Shown: positions 8,419 to 17,452 of the stretch, piece after piece
Numbering within the stretch: position 1 is the first letter of the stretch
Layout: every line of letters begins with the position of its first letter
NCBI GenBank assembly: GCA_965205845.1
Contig: CBDBIG010000003.1
Location: forward strand, 620,001 to 684,000
DNA: 64,000 bases
Origin: CBDBIG01 sp965205845 [NCBI: bacterium]
Lineage (GTDB): Bacteria > SAR324
Reading direction: 5' to 3'
Made by a program: the position numbers and the translations under genes
Notes under the pieces: model-generated
Seen by the model: the letters and a program-made list of their open reading frames with translations, nothing else
Databases searched by the model: none
What the model was told of the DNA's origin: nothing

Positions 8419-8533
8419 CTTTGAAGGTTATGATGCTAATCATTCGCTCAGAATGCATGCGTGCTCGTTTTAATGCTCTGTAGCGCTCCTTTTTTTTTTA
8501 ACCCCGCACAAAACGCCTATGGAGAAATGACCG

Positions 8534-9832
8534 ATGCACGTTGATTTTCACCTAAGCCCCGAGCAAGCCGGGGTAACCCCCCAAGATTTTCCGCGTATGG
8601 TTGCCGTACGCCAACGGTTCGAACGCCCACTCGAGGCCGATATTCCTGCCGCAGTTAAGCGCGAAATGCAAGGGTTTTTACCTCAAGTGAAGGCAGGGAT
8701 GCGGATTGCGGTTACGGGCAGCAGCCGCGGCATTGCCAACTTGGCCTCTCTTATCAAAGGGGTGGTGGACGCACTTAAGGCAGCCGGTGGTGTCCCTTTT
8801 GTGGTGCCAGGGATGGGGAGCCATGGCGGGGCAAGTGCCCAGGGGCAAATAGACGTATTAACCACAGCAGGCATTACCGAAAAGAGCATGGGTGTTCCCA
8901 TTTGCTCAAGCATGGAGGTGGTGTGGATTGGCGAAACGGCCACAGGATTTCCCGTGTATCAAGATAAAATTGCCAGCGAGGCCGATGCGGTCTTTGTGGT
9001 AAACCGCGTTAAACCCCACACCATTTTTACGGGCCCTGTCGAAAGTGGTATCTGCAAAATGATCGTGATTGGTTTGGGCAAGCAAGAGGGGGCGTCGCGC
9101 ATTCATCAGCAAGCCCTTAAGGTCGATCTGGGAAAGATGGTGCAAGATGCCACAGAAATCATTTTGGCTTCTCCCAAAATCACCTTTTTAGGTGCGCTGG
9201 CGGTGGTGGAAAATGCGTTTAAAGAAACCGCCGTGGTAAAAGCCGTGCCCATGCACAGCCACCAAGCTTTGCTGGCGGAGGAGGGTGCTTTGCTTAAACA
9301 GTCCTATGCCTTATTGCCCCGGATTCCCTTTGATGACATCGACGCACTGGTGGTCGACGAAATGGGCAAAAACATCAGCGGTTCTGGCATGGATACCAAC
9401 ATTACCGCGCGCAAGCAGGGCATGAGCAGGCCGTGTATTGCTGCCATTTTTATTCGCGGTTTAACCCAAGATACCCACGGCAATGCAACAGGCATTGGCA
9501 TGGCCGATGTAATGCATCGTCGTTTATTGGATGAAATTGACTTTAACGCCACTTACATGAACGCCTTTACCGCCAAGCGCTTGTTTGCCGCCAAGCTGCC
9601 CTTTTTGGTGGATAGCGAAGCCCAAGCCATTCAAGTGCTGATGAATTTTCGCCAAGAGGCCGACCCAAGCAGTATCCGCATGGTGTGGATTCGCAATACA
9701 TCCCAACTCGAACGGCTGTGGGTTAGCGAATGCATGCGCACCGAGGTGGCGACCAACCCATCGTTAAGCGTTGCGGGAGAGGGGGTGGCTTTAAAAGTGG
9801 ATGCACAGGGTGATTTGATTTCTTGTTGGTAG
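8534..9832 (+). CDS. LarA/DUF2088-like protein (lactate racemase N-terminal domain family)
   Basis: A 432-residue soluble protein. The start region with GGAG at 8521 precedes the ATG at 8534. Residues 50-130 have IAVTGSSRGIAN and a VVPGMGSHGG loop, and residues 150-200 have FVVNRVKPHTIFTGPVESG and MIVIGLGKQEGA, which I associate with the DUF2088 (LarA N-terminal) fold. LarA itself is a nickel-pincer lactate racemase; the substrate of this homologue is unknown and I do not assert racemase activity. It stands alone, with no lar maturation genes in view. Confidence 0.7.
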   Translation: MHVDFHLSPEQAGVTPQDFPRMVAVRQRFERPLEADIPAAVKREMQGFLPQVKAGMRIAVTGSSRGIANLASLIKGVVDALKAAGGVPFVVPGMGSHGGASAQGQIDVLTTAGITEKSMGVPICSSMEVVWIGETATGFPVYQDKIASEADAVFVVNRVKPHTIFTGPVESGICKMIVIGLGKQEGASRIHQQALKVDLGKMVQDATEIILASPKITFLGALAVVENAFKETAVVKAVPMHSHQALLAEEGALLKQSYALLPRIPFDDIDALVVDEMGKNISGSGMDTNITARKQGMSRPCIAAIFIRGLTQDTHGNATGIGMADVMHRRLLDEIDFNATYMNAFTAKRLFAAKLPFLVDSEAQAIQVLMNFRQEADPSSIRMVWIRNTSQLERLWVSECMRTEVATNPSLSVAGEGVALKVDAQGDLISCW

Positions 9833-10022
9833 TGGTCAGGGGCTGTTGGGAGGTGTTTGCCAGTAGTTCAACTGTTTTAGCCTTGATCAAAGTGCATGCA
9901 GGAGGTTTGCCGTAAAAACGGGCTAAAAATGAGGGTGTGCAACGGGCGCAAAGCATGCGACCTTCCTTCGATGGCACATTTCTTGTGCTAACCTACCAGC
10001 AAAAAGGGTGGCAAAACCCACA

Positions 10023-10760
10023 ATGCAACAATCTGCAAAATATTTCTTGTTGGTGCTTGCTGTGGGATTATGCGGTCTACATGCTTGCAGCAATAGCAAG
10101 GCACAAAGAATCAAGCGGAGCTTTGTTGGCCAAAGCATTGGACCCCGCCCGTTGATCCCTAAAGGTTTAAATCCTTTTGGACACACGCCCGTTTGCCGTG
10201 CAAACCGCGAGACACAACGCCAAGAGCGCAACCTTTCCAAAGCCAATGGGAGCCAATTGCCCGTCATTCTTGTTGCTAACCCAACCCAATTAAGCCAAAC
10301 AGCCACCACCATGGTGGTGCGCCTACACCAGCATTTTGCCTTGGCACACGCACCCCCAAAGCCCCTTGTTCAACAGCCACCCCCTTTGTTGGCAACGTTT
10401 ATGCTTGCCCCCATAGCCCTGGGCAGTTACCCTCAAAGCCTTGACTGGGGCAAGCACTGCCAAGCCTTGCTGGTGTTGTGGGAAACGCCCCAATCGAATA
10501 CCTTGTCGTTGACCTTCGTCCAACCCCCGGGTGCCCCCCTGCAAGTTCCCGTGCGCGAAGGAATATGCCGTTTTGGTTTTCCGACAGAACAGTTTGATGC
10601 CATGGTTTCCACCATTAAGGCGTTGTTGGCGTGGCGGCGTGGTGAGGCTGCCTTGGCCGCAACCCATGCTGTTCAAGCGGATTACGTTGGACGTCAATGT
10701 TTACAAATATTTCCCTCCCCTAGTTCTCCATTCCACAGCCCCGCAAAAAAACGTCCATAA
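10023..10760 (+). CDS. Putative lipoprotein of unknown function
   Basis: From the ATG at 10023 the product is 245 residues with a lipoprotein signal ending VGLCGLHAC (Cys at residue 22); an upstream ATG at 10008 is possible. The mature part is Pro, Gln and His rich, with a cysteine-containing fold around 140-200, and I recognise no family. It ends three bases before lnt, the enzyme that completes lipoprotein acylation, so the two are probably co-transcribed. Function unknown. Confidence 0.65.
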   Translation: MQQSAKYFLLVLAVGLCGLHACSNSKAQRIKRSFVGQSIGPRPLIPKGLNPFGHTPVCRANRETQRQERNLSKANGSQLPVILVANPTQLSQTATTMVVRLHQHFALAHAPPKPLVQQPPPLLATFMLAPIALGSYPQSLDWGKHCQALLVLWETPQSNTLSLTFVQPPGAPLQVPVREGICRFGFPTEQFDAMVSTIKALLAWRRGEAALAATHAVQADYVGRQCLQIFPSPSSPFHSPAKKRP

Positions 10761-10763
10761 ACC

Positions 10764-12512
10764 ATGATGCGTGCCCTGTTTTGGCAACTTGTATTTTGGC
10801 CTTTGGCCTTGGCCTTCGCTTTGCCCCCGGGGGTTTTGCCATGGCTGGCAGGAATAGCTTTTGTACCGTTGCTCATCGGCATTCTCAATCACCGCGCTAA
10901 ACCATGGTATTATTGGGGGTTGATGGGTTGGGGGGGGGGCTGTTTGCACTATGGTGTACAGGTGGGATGGCTTCCTCATGTACTTCGCTTGGGGGGATTC
11001 CCACCATGGCATCAAGGCCTTGTACTGGCACTGGTAGTGTTGGGGTTGGGATTAAGCTGGGGGCTGGTATTGGGCGTAAGCAACGGGTTGCATCAAGGGT
11101 GGCGTTTTAGGTTAAACCCTTTTGGGAACAAAAAGCCCTTGCAGCACAGCTTTCAATGCCGCCTGCAATGCCACGTTTTGCTCGCTTTTCCCGTATTGAT
11201 CACCTTGCAGGCCTTGTTTTTAAACCATTTTCCGTGGAACGGTGTTCCCTGGGGTGCGCTAGCTTCCTCTCAATGGCAAAGCGTACTGGGGGGGTGGCTG
11301 GCCCCCTTGCTGGGGGCTGCGGGCATCAGTTTGATACTTGGCTTTATTAATAGTGCATGGGCCGCCTGGTGGCTAGCGGTATCCCAAAAAATGAGCCCTT
11401 TTGTGCATGCTTTGGTGCCCAAAGCAAGGGCTTGGTACATCGGTTTGGGCCTTGGCTTAAGCCTGTTAAGCCTTGGGAGCGCATGGCCAAGGGCAGTGCT
11501 TCAAACATTGCCAGTCAACAATGGCGATGCTCAAAGCCAAATTGAAACCAGCTTCAAGGCTATTTTGGTCAATGTCAATTTGAAACTCAGCGCAGGTCAA
11601 GCGCAAACCGCACCCCGTTTAAAAAAGCTGATGGCACACACAGCAAGCGGAATGTTGACAAGCGATAACCTTCGCCATAAGGCATCAACCCCAGCAAAAA
11701 CCCTGCTTACCAAGGTGCCCATACTGGCCGTTTGGCCCGAAAGTGCTGCTGGTGGCCAAGCTGAAAAAGGGCGCTTGTTGGTGGATGTAGCCACTTTTGG
11801 GCGGGTGTTGGGGATGGATATACTGCTTGGCTCCGATGCGACCTATTTTGGTCAACGCTACAATTCTGCCTTGTTGGTATTACACACTCCTTTTGATGTT
11901 TTGCGTTATGACAAAACCTTGCTCGTGCCTTTTGGAGAGTACACGCCACGCGGTTGGGGTTGGTTATTGGGACGTACCGTGAGCACTGGTAGCCAAGGAT
12001 ACCATGCAGGCAACAAGCCGCCTTTGCTGGCTTGGGGTGGTGGCATGCTAGGCGTGGCGGTGTGCTTAGAAGGTTTAACCGCCTGGCAGATGCGCAAAAC
12101 GGTGCGAGCAGGAGCCCAGGCATTGGTGGTCATCTCCAACCACGCATGGCTCCCTCTTTGGGCCAAGCATCAGCATTTTGCCTTGGCATCCATGGTTGCA
12201 TTGCAGGTGGGGCGCGATGCGCTGTTGGTCAGCAATGCAGGCATTACGGGAATGATTCAAGCAGGATTGCCTGTGCGACAGGTATTGCCTGTGATGGCAC
12301 CACAACAAGAGACGCTACCCCCACGGGCCATCCTTGCAAGTGCCACTTGGCGCAACCCCAAAACCCCGTGGGTGCTTTGGGGTTCTTGGCCCTTGCTTGG
12401 GGTGTGTGTGTTGATTTTGTGCTTGGCCAAAACCTTTAGAGTTACTGACAACAACAGTGCCAAAAAGTGCATACACCCGGTTGGTATTGAGGGTGGTGAC
12501 CGGGAATGCTAG
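10764..12512 (+). CDS. lnt: Apolipoprotein N-acyltransferase
   Basis: Lnt transfers the third acyl chain from phospholipid to the N-terminal cysteine of lipoproteins in the inner membrane. The 582-residue product has some six N-terminal membrane segments, a nitrilase-like periplasmic domain (about 265-525) and a last membrane helix (about 545-565). The expected catalytic triad is visible: Glu326 in WPESAAGG, Lys384 in YDKTLLVPFGEYTP and Cys434 in VAVCLEG. It is somewhat longer than the usual 500-530 residues, mainly in the linker with low-complexity Lys and Ala sequence near 265-310. It is coupled to the lipoprotein gene upstream. Confidence 0.93.
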   Translation: MMRALFWQLVFWPLALAFALPPGVLPWLAGIAFVPLLIGILNHRAKPWYYWGLMGWGGGCLHYGVQVGWLPHVLRLGGFPPWHQGLVLALVVLGLGLSWGLVLGVSNGLHQGWRFRLNPFGNKKPLQHSFQCRLQCHVLLAFPVLITLQALFLNHFPWNGVPWGALASSQWQSVLGGWLAPLLGAAGISLILGFINSAWAAWWLAVSQKMSPFVHALVPKARAWYIGLGLGLSLLSLGSAWPRAVLQTLPVNNGDAQSQIETSFKAILVNVNLKLSAGQAQTAPRLKKLMAHTASGMLTSDNLRHKASTPAKTLLTKVPILAVWPESAAGGQAEKGRLLVDVATFGRVLGMDILLGSDATYFGQRYNSALLVLHTPFDVLRYDKTLLVPFGEYTPRGWGWLLGRTVSTGSQGYHAGNKPPLLAWGGGMLGVAVCLEGLTAWQMRKTVRAGAQALVVISNHAWLPLWAKHQHFALASMVALQVGRDALLVSNAGITGMIQAGLPVRQVLPVMAPQQETLPPRAILASATWRNPKTPWVLWGSWPLLGVCVLILCLAKTFRVTDNNSAKKCIHPVGIEGGDREC

Positions 12513-12710
12513 GTTAAAAAATGGCATCTCCAACCTGGGCAGGGCATCGAGCAGGGAATAAACCAAAAACCTGCAGCAAAAAAGCCCCACAAATTGCATG
12601 CTCATCCCCATACGCTTTCCCCCTTTTGTAAAAACGGGCATCCGTGCAATGGTGGTTGGTGTGGACAAGCAAACCCATATTTTTTTAGATTGATCTGCCA
12701 CGGTGAGGGA

Positions 12711-14132
12711 ATGACTGACTTCTACAACCCATTAATCAGTGAGGCGCTGCTTGAAACCGAAAAATACAAGCCCGATCGCTTAAAACGCAATCTCCGGCGC
12801 CCGCTGCCCCCCGATTTTCACCAGCGGATCGCCTCTAAAATTGTTTTGTTTTTTGAGCGTGATACCCAATTAAGCAGTGCTAGCAAGCATTTACAAAATT
12901 TGTTCATGCGCAACATTTGGACGCAAGATCGGCTGTATATGTTTTTTGATGCCATTGAAATGTTGCTTAATACCGATGAAGAAAATGTATTTTCAGGTCT
13001 GGGCTTGCTCGCAGTAAGTAGCGATGAAAACAACAAAGCGGCCTCTGCTTTTTTTCAAGACCTCTTGCAGCAGTTGATTGATGATCATCGCAATCGCACG
13101 AAACCTGTTTATGATGTTGATCCCCTCAAGGGGTTTCAATTTGGGTATTATGCGCGCGTGCTGGGTGACGGACTGATTTCACTGGCTTTAATTAACCGTA
13201 TGGAGGAAGCAAGCATCTACTTTTACAGCCGTCTTATTCGCCAAGAACTTTCCCGTGAAGAAGACCTGCTGAATTTGATGCAAATGCAGCGTGAGGATTT
13301 AGAGGAAGGGGAATCAAAAGAGGGTACTACGGAAGAAGGCAACCCCCTACAGGCGGGCAAGCACTTGTATGATGAAGTGATTGATTTTGTTGTTGCTCGG
13401 GCGCATGTGTCTGAAACTTTGCGTGGCAGCGAGAATCAAGAATCGATGATAGGTTTAGCAGACCGCCTGCGGACGGCGCGGGCCTACATGATCCAGACCT
13501 TGGTCGATGCTCAAATGTTGCGCAGACGACGTAAAACCCTTAAAGAACTCAGTTCGCGCGCAGCCAGTGCCGAGGATTTAGTGTATTTGAAAGAAGCGGT
13601 TGAAAAATCCCTCAAACTGTTTTTTCTACAAAGACAATACTCTTACTACTACATTATCGCCCAAAAAATGCGCCTGTTTATCAAGTCCTTTTCCTCTTTT
13701 TGGGGGATAGCCATTTTCTTGATGGGGTATTTAGACGTTTTTGACATTTTATGGTGGCAAGGGATGGTGGTGGGAATAGGCACCGTTTTGTTTGGATGGG
13801 TGATGGGCAATGATAGGGTTTTTAAACCCTTTTTACCACAAAACCATAGTTCAGAACTTGAAGTGATGCTTACCTCGGCATCACCCATCGTACGCAGAAC
13901 CACCTTTTTGCAAATGGAGCATTTGATTTTACATTTACTCCACGAGCCAGAGTTGCACACGGTAATGCCTGTACTGCCCGAATTTATGCGATACCTGTTT
14001 TATGTGATCCCGTTAAAGCATAAAATGCTGCTTAAAAGGGGCGAAATTGAGCATTTGTTGCGCGAACTTGATTTTGAGTCATCAAGCCGAAAGCATGGGC
14101 CCGTTGAGGCGATATCACCGGAAGATCCATAA
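12711..14132 (+). CDS. Unknown membrane-anchored protein
   Basis: From the ATG at 12711 (GGTGAGGGA just upstream) the product is 473 residues; an open frame reaches back to 12594 but that stretch looks non-coding. It is largely helical and charged, with an acidic stretch near 240-260. Two membrane segments at about 327-363 (FWGIAIFLMGYLDVFDILWW and then MVVGIGTVLFGWVMG) form a hairpin, followed by a 110-residue cytoplasmic-looking tail. I do not recognise the family. No neighbour suggests a role. Confidence 0.75.
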   Translation: MTDFYNPLISEALLETEKYKPDRLKRNLRRPLPPDFHQRIASKIVLFFERDTQLSSASKHLQNLFMRNIWTQDRLYMFFDAIEMLLNTDEENVFSGLGLLAVSSDENNKAASAFFQDLLQQLIDDHRNRTKPVYDVDPLKGFQFGYYARVLGDGLISLALINRMEEASIYFYSRLIRQELSREEDLLNLMQMQREDLEEGESKEGTTEEGNPLQAGKHLYDEVIDFVVARAHVSETLRGSENQESMIGLADRLRTARAYMIQTLVDAQMLRRRRKTLKELSSRAASAEDLVYLKEAVEKSLKLFFLQRQYSYYYIIAQKMRLFIKSFSSFWGIAIFLMGYLDVFDILWWQGMVVGIGTVLFGWVMGNDRVFKPFLPQNHSSELEVMLTSASPIVRRTTFLQMEHLILHLLHEPELHTVMPVLPEFMRYLFYVIPLKHKMLLKRGEIEHLLRELDFESSSRKHGPVEAISPEDP

Positions 14133-14237
14133 AACGCAATAGATGCTGTGCTCGTAAGAAGCATAAAACGAGGGGAACCGTCTCCGGCAACAAGAGGGCT
14201 GCAAGTCTTGGCTTGTCCATGCCCGCAAGGCCATTTT

Positions 14238-15482
14238 TTAACCACTTGGTTTGGGGGGTTGTTGCAAATGCTCGTGGGATGGAACTGCGGGTGCACTGTG
14301 ATCGTGGGTGATATGTACGCGAAATGCAACGGATACAAACTCCTTTTGTAACGCGGTTTGAAGGTACTTGCGCACTGCCTCGCGCGTTTGCTGGGTTGCT
14401 CTGGCTGCCACTACCACTTCGACCGTGGCGGTCCCTGGTTGACCCTCCTTCCCAAAATGCAAATCGCGAAAGTCGACCATATCAGGTTGCTTGTGTTTAA
14501 GTTGGTCAAGTACTTGATATACTTGAGAATACAGTGGATGTTGTGTGTTGACGGGGTCGATATGCACGACGCATTCGCCAACAAAGTGTTCCAAAATGCG
14601 CATTTCGATTTGCACAGTAACGCGATGCATGGCGTGAATATCTAGATAATCAGGAAGTTCGATATGCAAGGTGGTGAAGTGAAACTCGCCGTACTTATGC
14701 ATGCGTAGATCGTGCACCGCATGCACGTGAGGCACTTGGCTGGCAATTTGGCGCACGTGATCTAAATCGCTTTGCCGTGCCCCTTCACCCAATAAGGGTG
14801 AAATCACTTTTTTGGCCGCCGCAATGCCTATCCACACAATCCACAAGCCAATGCCTATGCCCGCAAGGTGATCCAAGGCAAACCAACCATAATGGCGTCC
14901 CAGCAAGCCTCCCATCACCGCAATGGTCGAAAGCGCATCGCTGCGGTGATGCCAACCATCGAGGGTCAGCGTATCGGAGCGCACCAAACTTGCAATATGA
15001 AAAGAAAAGCGCGCAAGTAGTTCCTTAAGCACCACTGTGCTGCCCAGCCACAACATCAAGGATAACTGGGGAAGTGGCAGACCATCGCTGGGGACCCCGT
15101 CCCACCAGCCTTTAAATCCTGCCAAAAACAACTCCAAGCCCAAGAACACCAGCATGACGGAGAGCACCAAGGTGGCAATATGCTCGGCCTTGGCATGGCC
15201 AAAGGGATGCTCAGCATCTGGAGGTTTGGCGGCAGCATAAAACCCAATAATCACCACCACCGAGGATGCAGTGTCGCTTAAAGAATGGATGCTATCTGCA
15301 ATGAGACCGCTCGACTGTACGCCAAAGCCTAAGAAGAGTTTGGCAACTCCAATCACGGTGTTTACTGCCACGCTAACCCAGCCCTCAAGCAAGCCGCAGC
15401 GAATGCGTACCTCTGCTTGATTTTGTGCCAGCGGTGTGGCCCAGTGCATGCGATTTAACAGCCAGGTTACAAACCATTTCAT
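14238..15482 (-). CDS. Cation diffusion facilitator family divalent metal transporter
   Basis: CDF proteins export Zn, Fe, Co, Mn or similar ions by proton exchange. The 414-residue protein has six membrane segments. The metal site residues are visible in helix 2 (ADSIHSLSD) and helix 5 (GWHHRSDALS), and HPFGHAKAEHI follows helix 2, as in the FieF/MamM-type branch. The C-terminal cytoplasmic ferredoxin-like domain (about 225-310) is followed by an extra 100 residues ending in a His-rich tail (HITHDHSAPAVPSHEH), which may bind metal. Substrate cannot be read from sequence. Confidence 0.9.
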   Translation of the reverse strand: MKWFVTWLLNRMHWATPLAQNQAEVRIRCGLLEGWVSVAVNTVIGVAKLFLGFGVQSSGLIADSIHSLSDTASSVVVIIGFYAAAKPPDAEHPFGHAKAEHIATLVLSVMLVFLGLELFLAGFKGWWDGVPSDGLPLPQLSLMLWLGSTVVLKELLARFSFHIASLVRSDTLTLDGWHHRSDALSTIAVMGGLLGRHYGWFALDHLAGIGIGLWIVWIGIAAAKKVISPLLGEGARQSDLDHVRQIASQVPHVHAVHDLRMHKYGEFHFTTLHIELPDYLDIHAMHRVTVQIEMRILEHFVGECVVHIDPVNTQHPLYSQVYQVLDQLKHKQPDMVDFRDLHFGKEGQPGTATVEVVVAARATQQTREAVRKYLQTALQKEFVSVAFRVHITHDHSAPAVPSHEHLQQPPKPSG

Positions 15483-15745
15483 GGGGATACCACCACCACC
15501 TTTTTAAAAAGAGAAAAATAGCCAAGCCGCAACACCGGGCCAAACCTTGTTAGTGTGCCTCCTCGGGGGTGTTTCAAAGGCCCAACGCTTGGTTTTGCTT
15601 TGCCATGGCAGTTAATTTTAAATAGATAAAGGGGTTTTAGGCGTAAGGTTTGCATGTTTCTTTGGTACTAAAGATAAGGTGTTTTTGAAATAAAATAAAG
15701 CAGACCTTTCGCAGATATTTTTTACGAAGAAAGCCATGCAGCAAG

Positions 15746-16357
15746 ATGGTGAACAAGCATTTATGGTGGTGCTTTAATCCGATAAAGCGCATGAAATGCA
15801 GCCAGCAGAGTAAATTGTGGCAAGGTAGCCTTGCCTGCTTGGTGGCGGTACTTCTGGGCATGGGTTACCATCAGCATAGGTTTGGCAGCCTGCAAGCCGA
15901 TCCCACCAGACAACCCTTTGATGGCCTTGCTGCGATGCGCTTGTTGGAAGGAAACATGCAACTTGCTCAGACCAGATTGCCACCCTTACCCCCCGCCAAA
16001 AAAAAGCCCCAGGCTGCTGAAAAACCCCCTGTGGGCGATCCGCCTGCCCAGCAATCCGTTAGTGTCTATTCCATGTGGATTGATCTATCGTTGCAGGGCT
16101 ATAGCCAAGAGGAAATTGAAGCGACGCTTAATGTGCCTCCCGATGCCCTCGAAAAGCTCAAGCAACGTCTGCGCAAGCAGGTCATGAGCAACCTTAACCT
16201 CCGAAATGCCAAAAAGCGTTTGGAAAATAGCCGTGATGTGGACGATGTAAGCACTGTGCTCCGTTGGATTCGCCTAGAAATACGCTTTGCGGGGATGCAA
16301 AACGACGCCGTGTTGCGCGAAATGATTCGCAACCACTTTGGGATTGCACTGCTCTAA
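15746..16357 (+). CDS. Small membrane-anchored protein of unknown function
   Basis: The 203-residue frame (or 188 from the ATG at 15791) starts with a basic stretch and one hydrophobic segment, LACLVAVLLGMGYH, then a Pro and Lys rich linker and a helical C-terminal half. The part with YSQEEIEATLNVPPDALEKL looks like a small helix-turn-helix or TPR-like element, but I cannot assign it. It is followed directly by a 19-bp minisatellite. Confidence 0.6.
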   Translation: MVNKHLWWCFNPIKRMKCSQQSKLWQGSLACLVAVLLGMGYHQHRFGSLQADPTRQPFDGLAAMRLLEGNMQLAQTRLPPLPPAKKKPQAAEKPPVGDPPAQQSVSVYSMWIDLSLQGYSQEEIEATLNVPPDALEKLKQRLRKQVMSNLNLRNAKKRLENSRDVDDVSTVLRWIRLEIRFAGMQNDAVLREMIRNHFGIALL

Positions 16358-16392
16358 CCAGCAACAGCGATCCCTCCAAAAGCCCACCTGCT

Positions 16393-16558
16393 GTGCTCGT
16401 TTTGGCGTGCCGTGCTCGTTTTGGCGTGCCGTGCTCGTTTTGGCGTGCCGTGCTCGTTTTGGCGTGCCGTGCTCGTTTTGGCGTGCCGTGCTCGTTTTGG
16501 CGTGCCGTGCTCGTTTTGGCGTGCCGTGCTCGTTTTGGCGTGCCGTGCTCGTTTTGGC
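16393..16558. repeat. Tandem array of a 19-bp unit, nine copies
   Basis: The unit GTGCTCGTTTTGGCGTGCC starts at 16393 and recurs every 19 bases; the last copy is incomplete at its end. Internal copies are identical. No spacers separate them, so this is a minisatellite and not a CRISPR array. All six frames through it are open only because 19 is not a multiple of three and the unit lacks stops. It sits between the convergent ends of the unknown gene and purQ. Confidence 0.97.
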
Positions 16559-16605
16559 TGGAATACGCGAAAAAAAAGGGACAAGCCCCAAGCCTTGGTT
16601 TTTTG

Positions 16606-17442
16606 CTATGCGCCTTTTAAATAAGCATAGGCGTTTCGTAACAACCGCAACCCGTCTCCTGCTTCTGCCTGCCAATCGCCCCGTGTCCAGCGTGGATGCT
16701 GGGTTTGGTGTACAAAGGCCTCGGGATGGGGCATGATGCCCATAACCGTGCCCGTTGTATTGCACAGCGCCGCGATGGCAAAACGCGAGCCACACGGGTT
16801 AAAAGGGTAATCTTCGCTGGGTTGCTTGGTTTCATCCGCATAACGCAAGGGGGCCAGGCCTTGTGCCATCAAACGGCTAAGGTGTGCTGGTTGGTTTGCC
16901 ATCATACGCCCTTCGCCACAACGCACGGGGAGCTCCAGTGTTTGCAAGCCTCGGGTAAAAATGCACGGGCTGTTTTGGGTTACATGCAGGTTTACCCAGC
17001 GGTTTTCGAAGTTCCCGTTGGCATTGCGTGCCAAGGTTACGTGACGGATTAAGGCTGTGTTTTGACATGTGCTCTGTGTCTGGTTTCCCAGCAAGCCCAG
17101 TTGTACCAACAGCTGAAAGCCGTTGCAAATCCCCAAAATAAGGCCTCCTTGGGCCACAAAGCGGTGCAAAGTGCTGGCGGCGGTTTGCCCATTGGGCAGG
17201 GCTTGGTACAAAAGGCGATTGGCACATACCCGTGCAGCACCTAAGTTATCGCCATCCAAAAAACCTCCAACTAGAATCAGCAACCCCACCCCCTCCAACG
17301 GCAGTCCTTGGCGGGGGAGGGAAAGCAAGTGAAGGCTGCGCACCTGCTTGGCACCTGCCAGGCGGCTGGCGTACAGGGTTTCTTTTTCGCAATTGGTTCC
17401 AAGGCCAGAGAGGATGAGGGTCTGACTGCTGCGTTGGGGCAT
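16606..17442 (-). CDS. purQ: Phosphoribosylformylglycinamidine synthase, glutaminase subunit PurQ
   Basis: PurQ releases ammonia from glutamine for the fourth step of purine synthesis. The 278-residue protein is a class I glutamine amidotransferase: nucleophile Cys106 in LGICNGFQLL and the His-Glu pair in GIMPHPEAF near the end. ILSGLGTNCEKET at the start matches the PurQ family. It is larger than the small-type PurQ (about 225 residues) and resembles the glutaminase part of fused, large-type PurL. It follows purL after 10 bases in the same direction. No purS is seen. Confidence 0.93.
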   Translation of the reverse strand: MPQRSSQTLILSGLGTNCEKETLYASRLAGAKQVRSLHLLSLPRQGLPLEGVGLLILVGGFLDGDNLGAARVCANRLLYQALPNGQTAASTLHRFVAQGGLILGICNGFQLLVQLGLLGNQTQSTCQNTALIRHVTLARNANGNFENRWVNLHVTQNSPCIFTRGLQTLELPVRCGEGRMMANQPAHLSRLMAQGLAPLRYADETKQPSEDYPFNPCGSRFAIAALCNTTGTVMGIMPHPEAFVHQTQHPRWTRGDWQAEAGDGLRLLRNAYAYLKGA

Positions 17443-17452
17443 GGTTTTTTGC

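Noticed and set aside
16264-16795. Open frames through the 19-bp array (CRARFGVPCSFW repeats and their complements)
   Set aside because: The unit has no stop in any frame, so long open frames are expected by construction.
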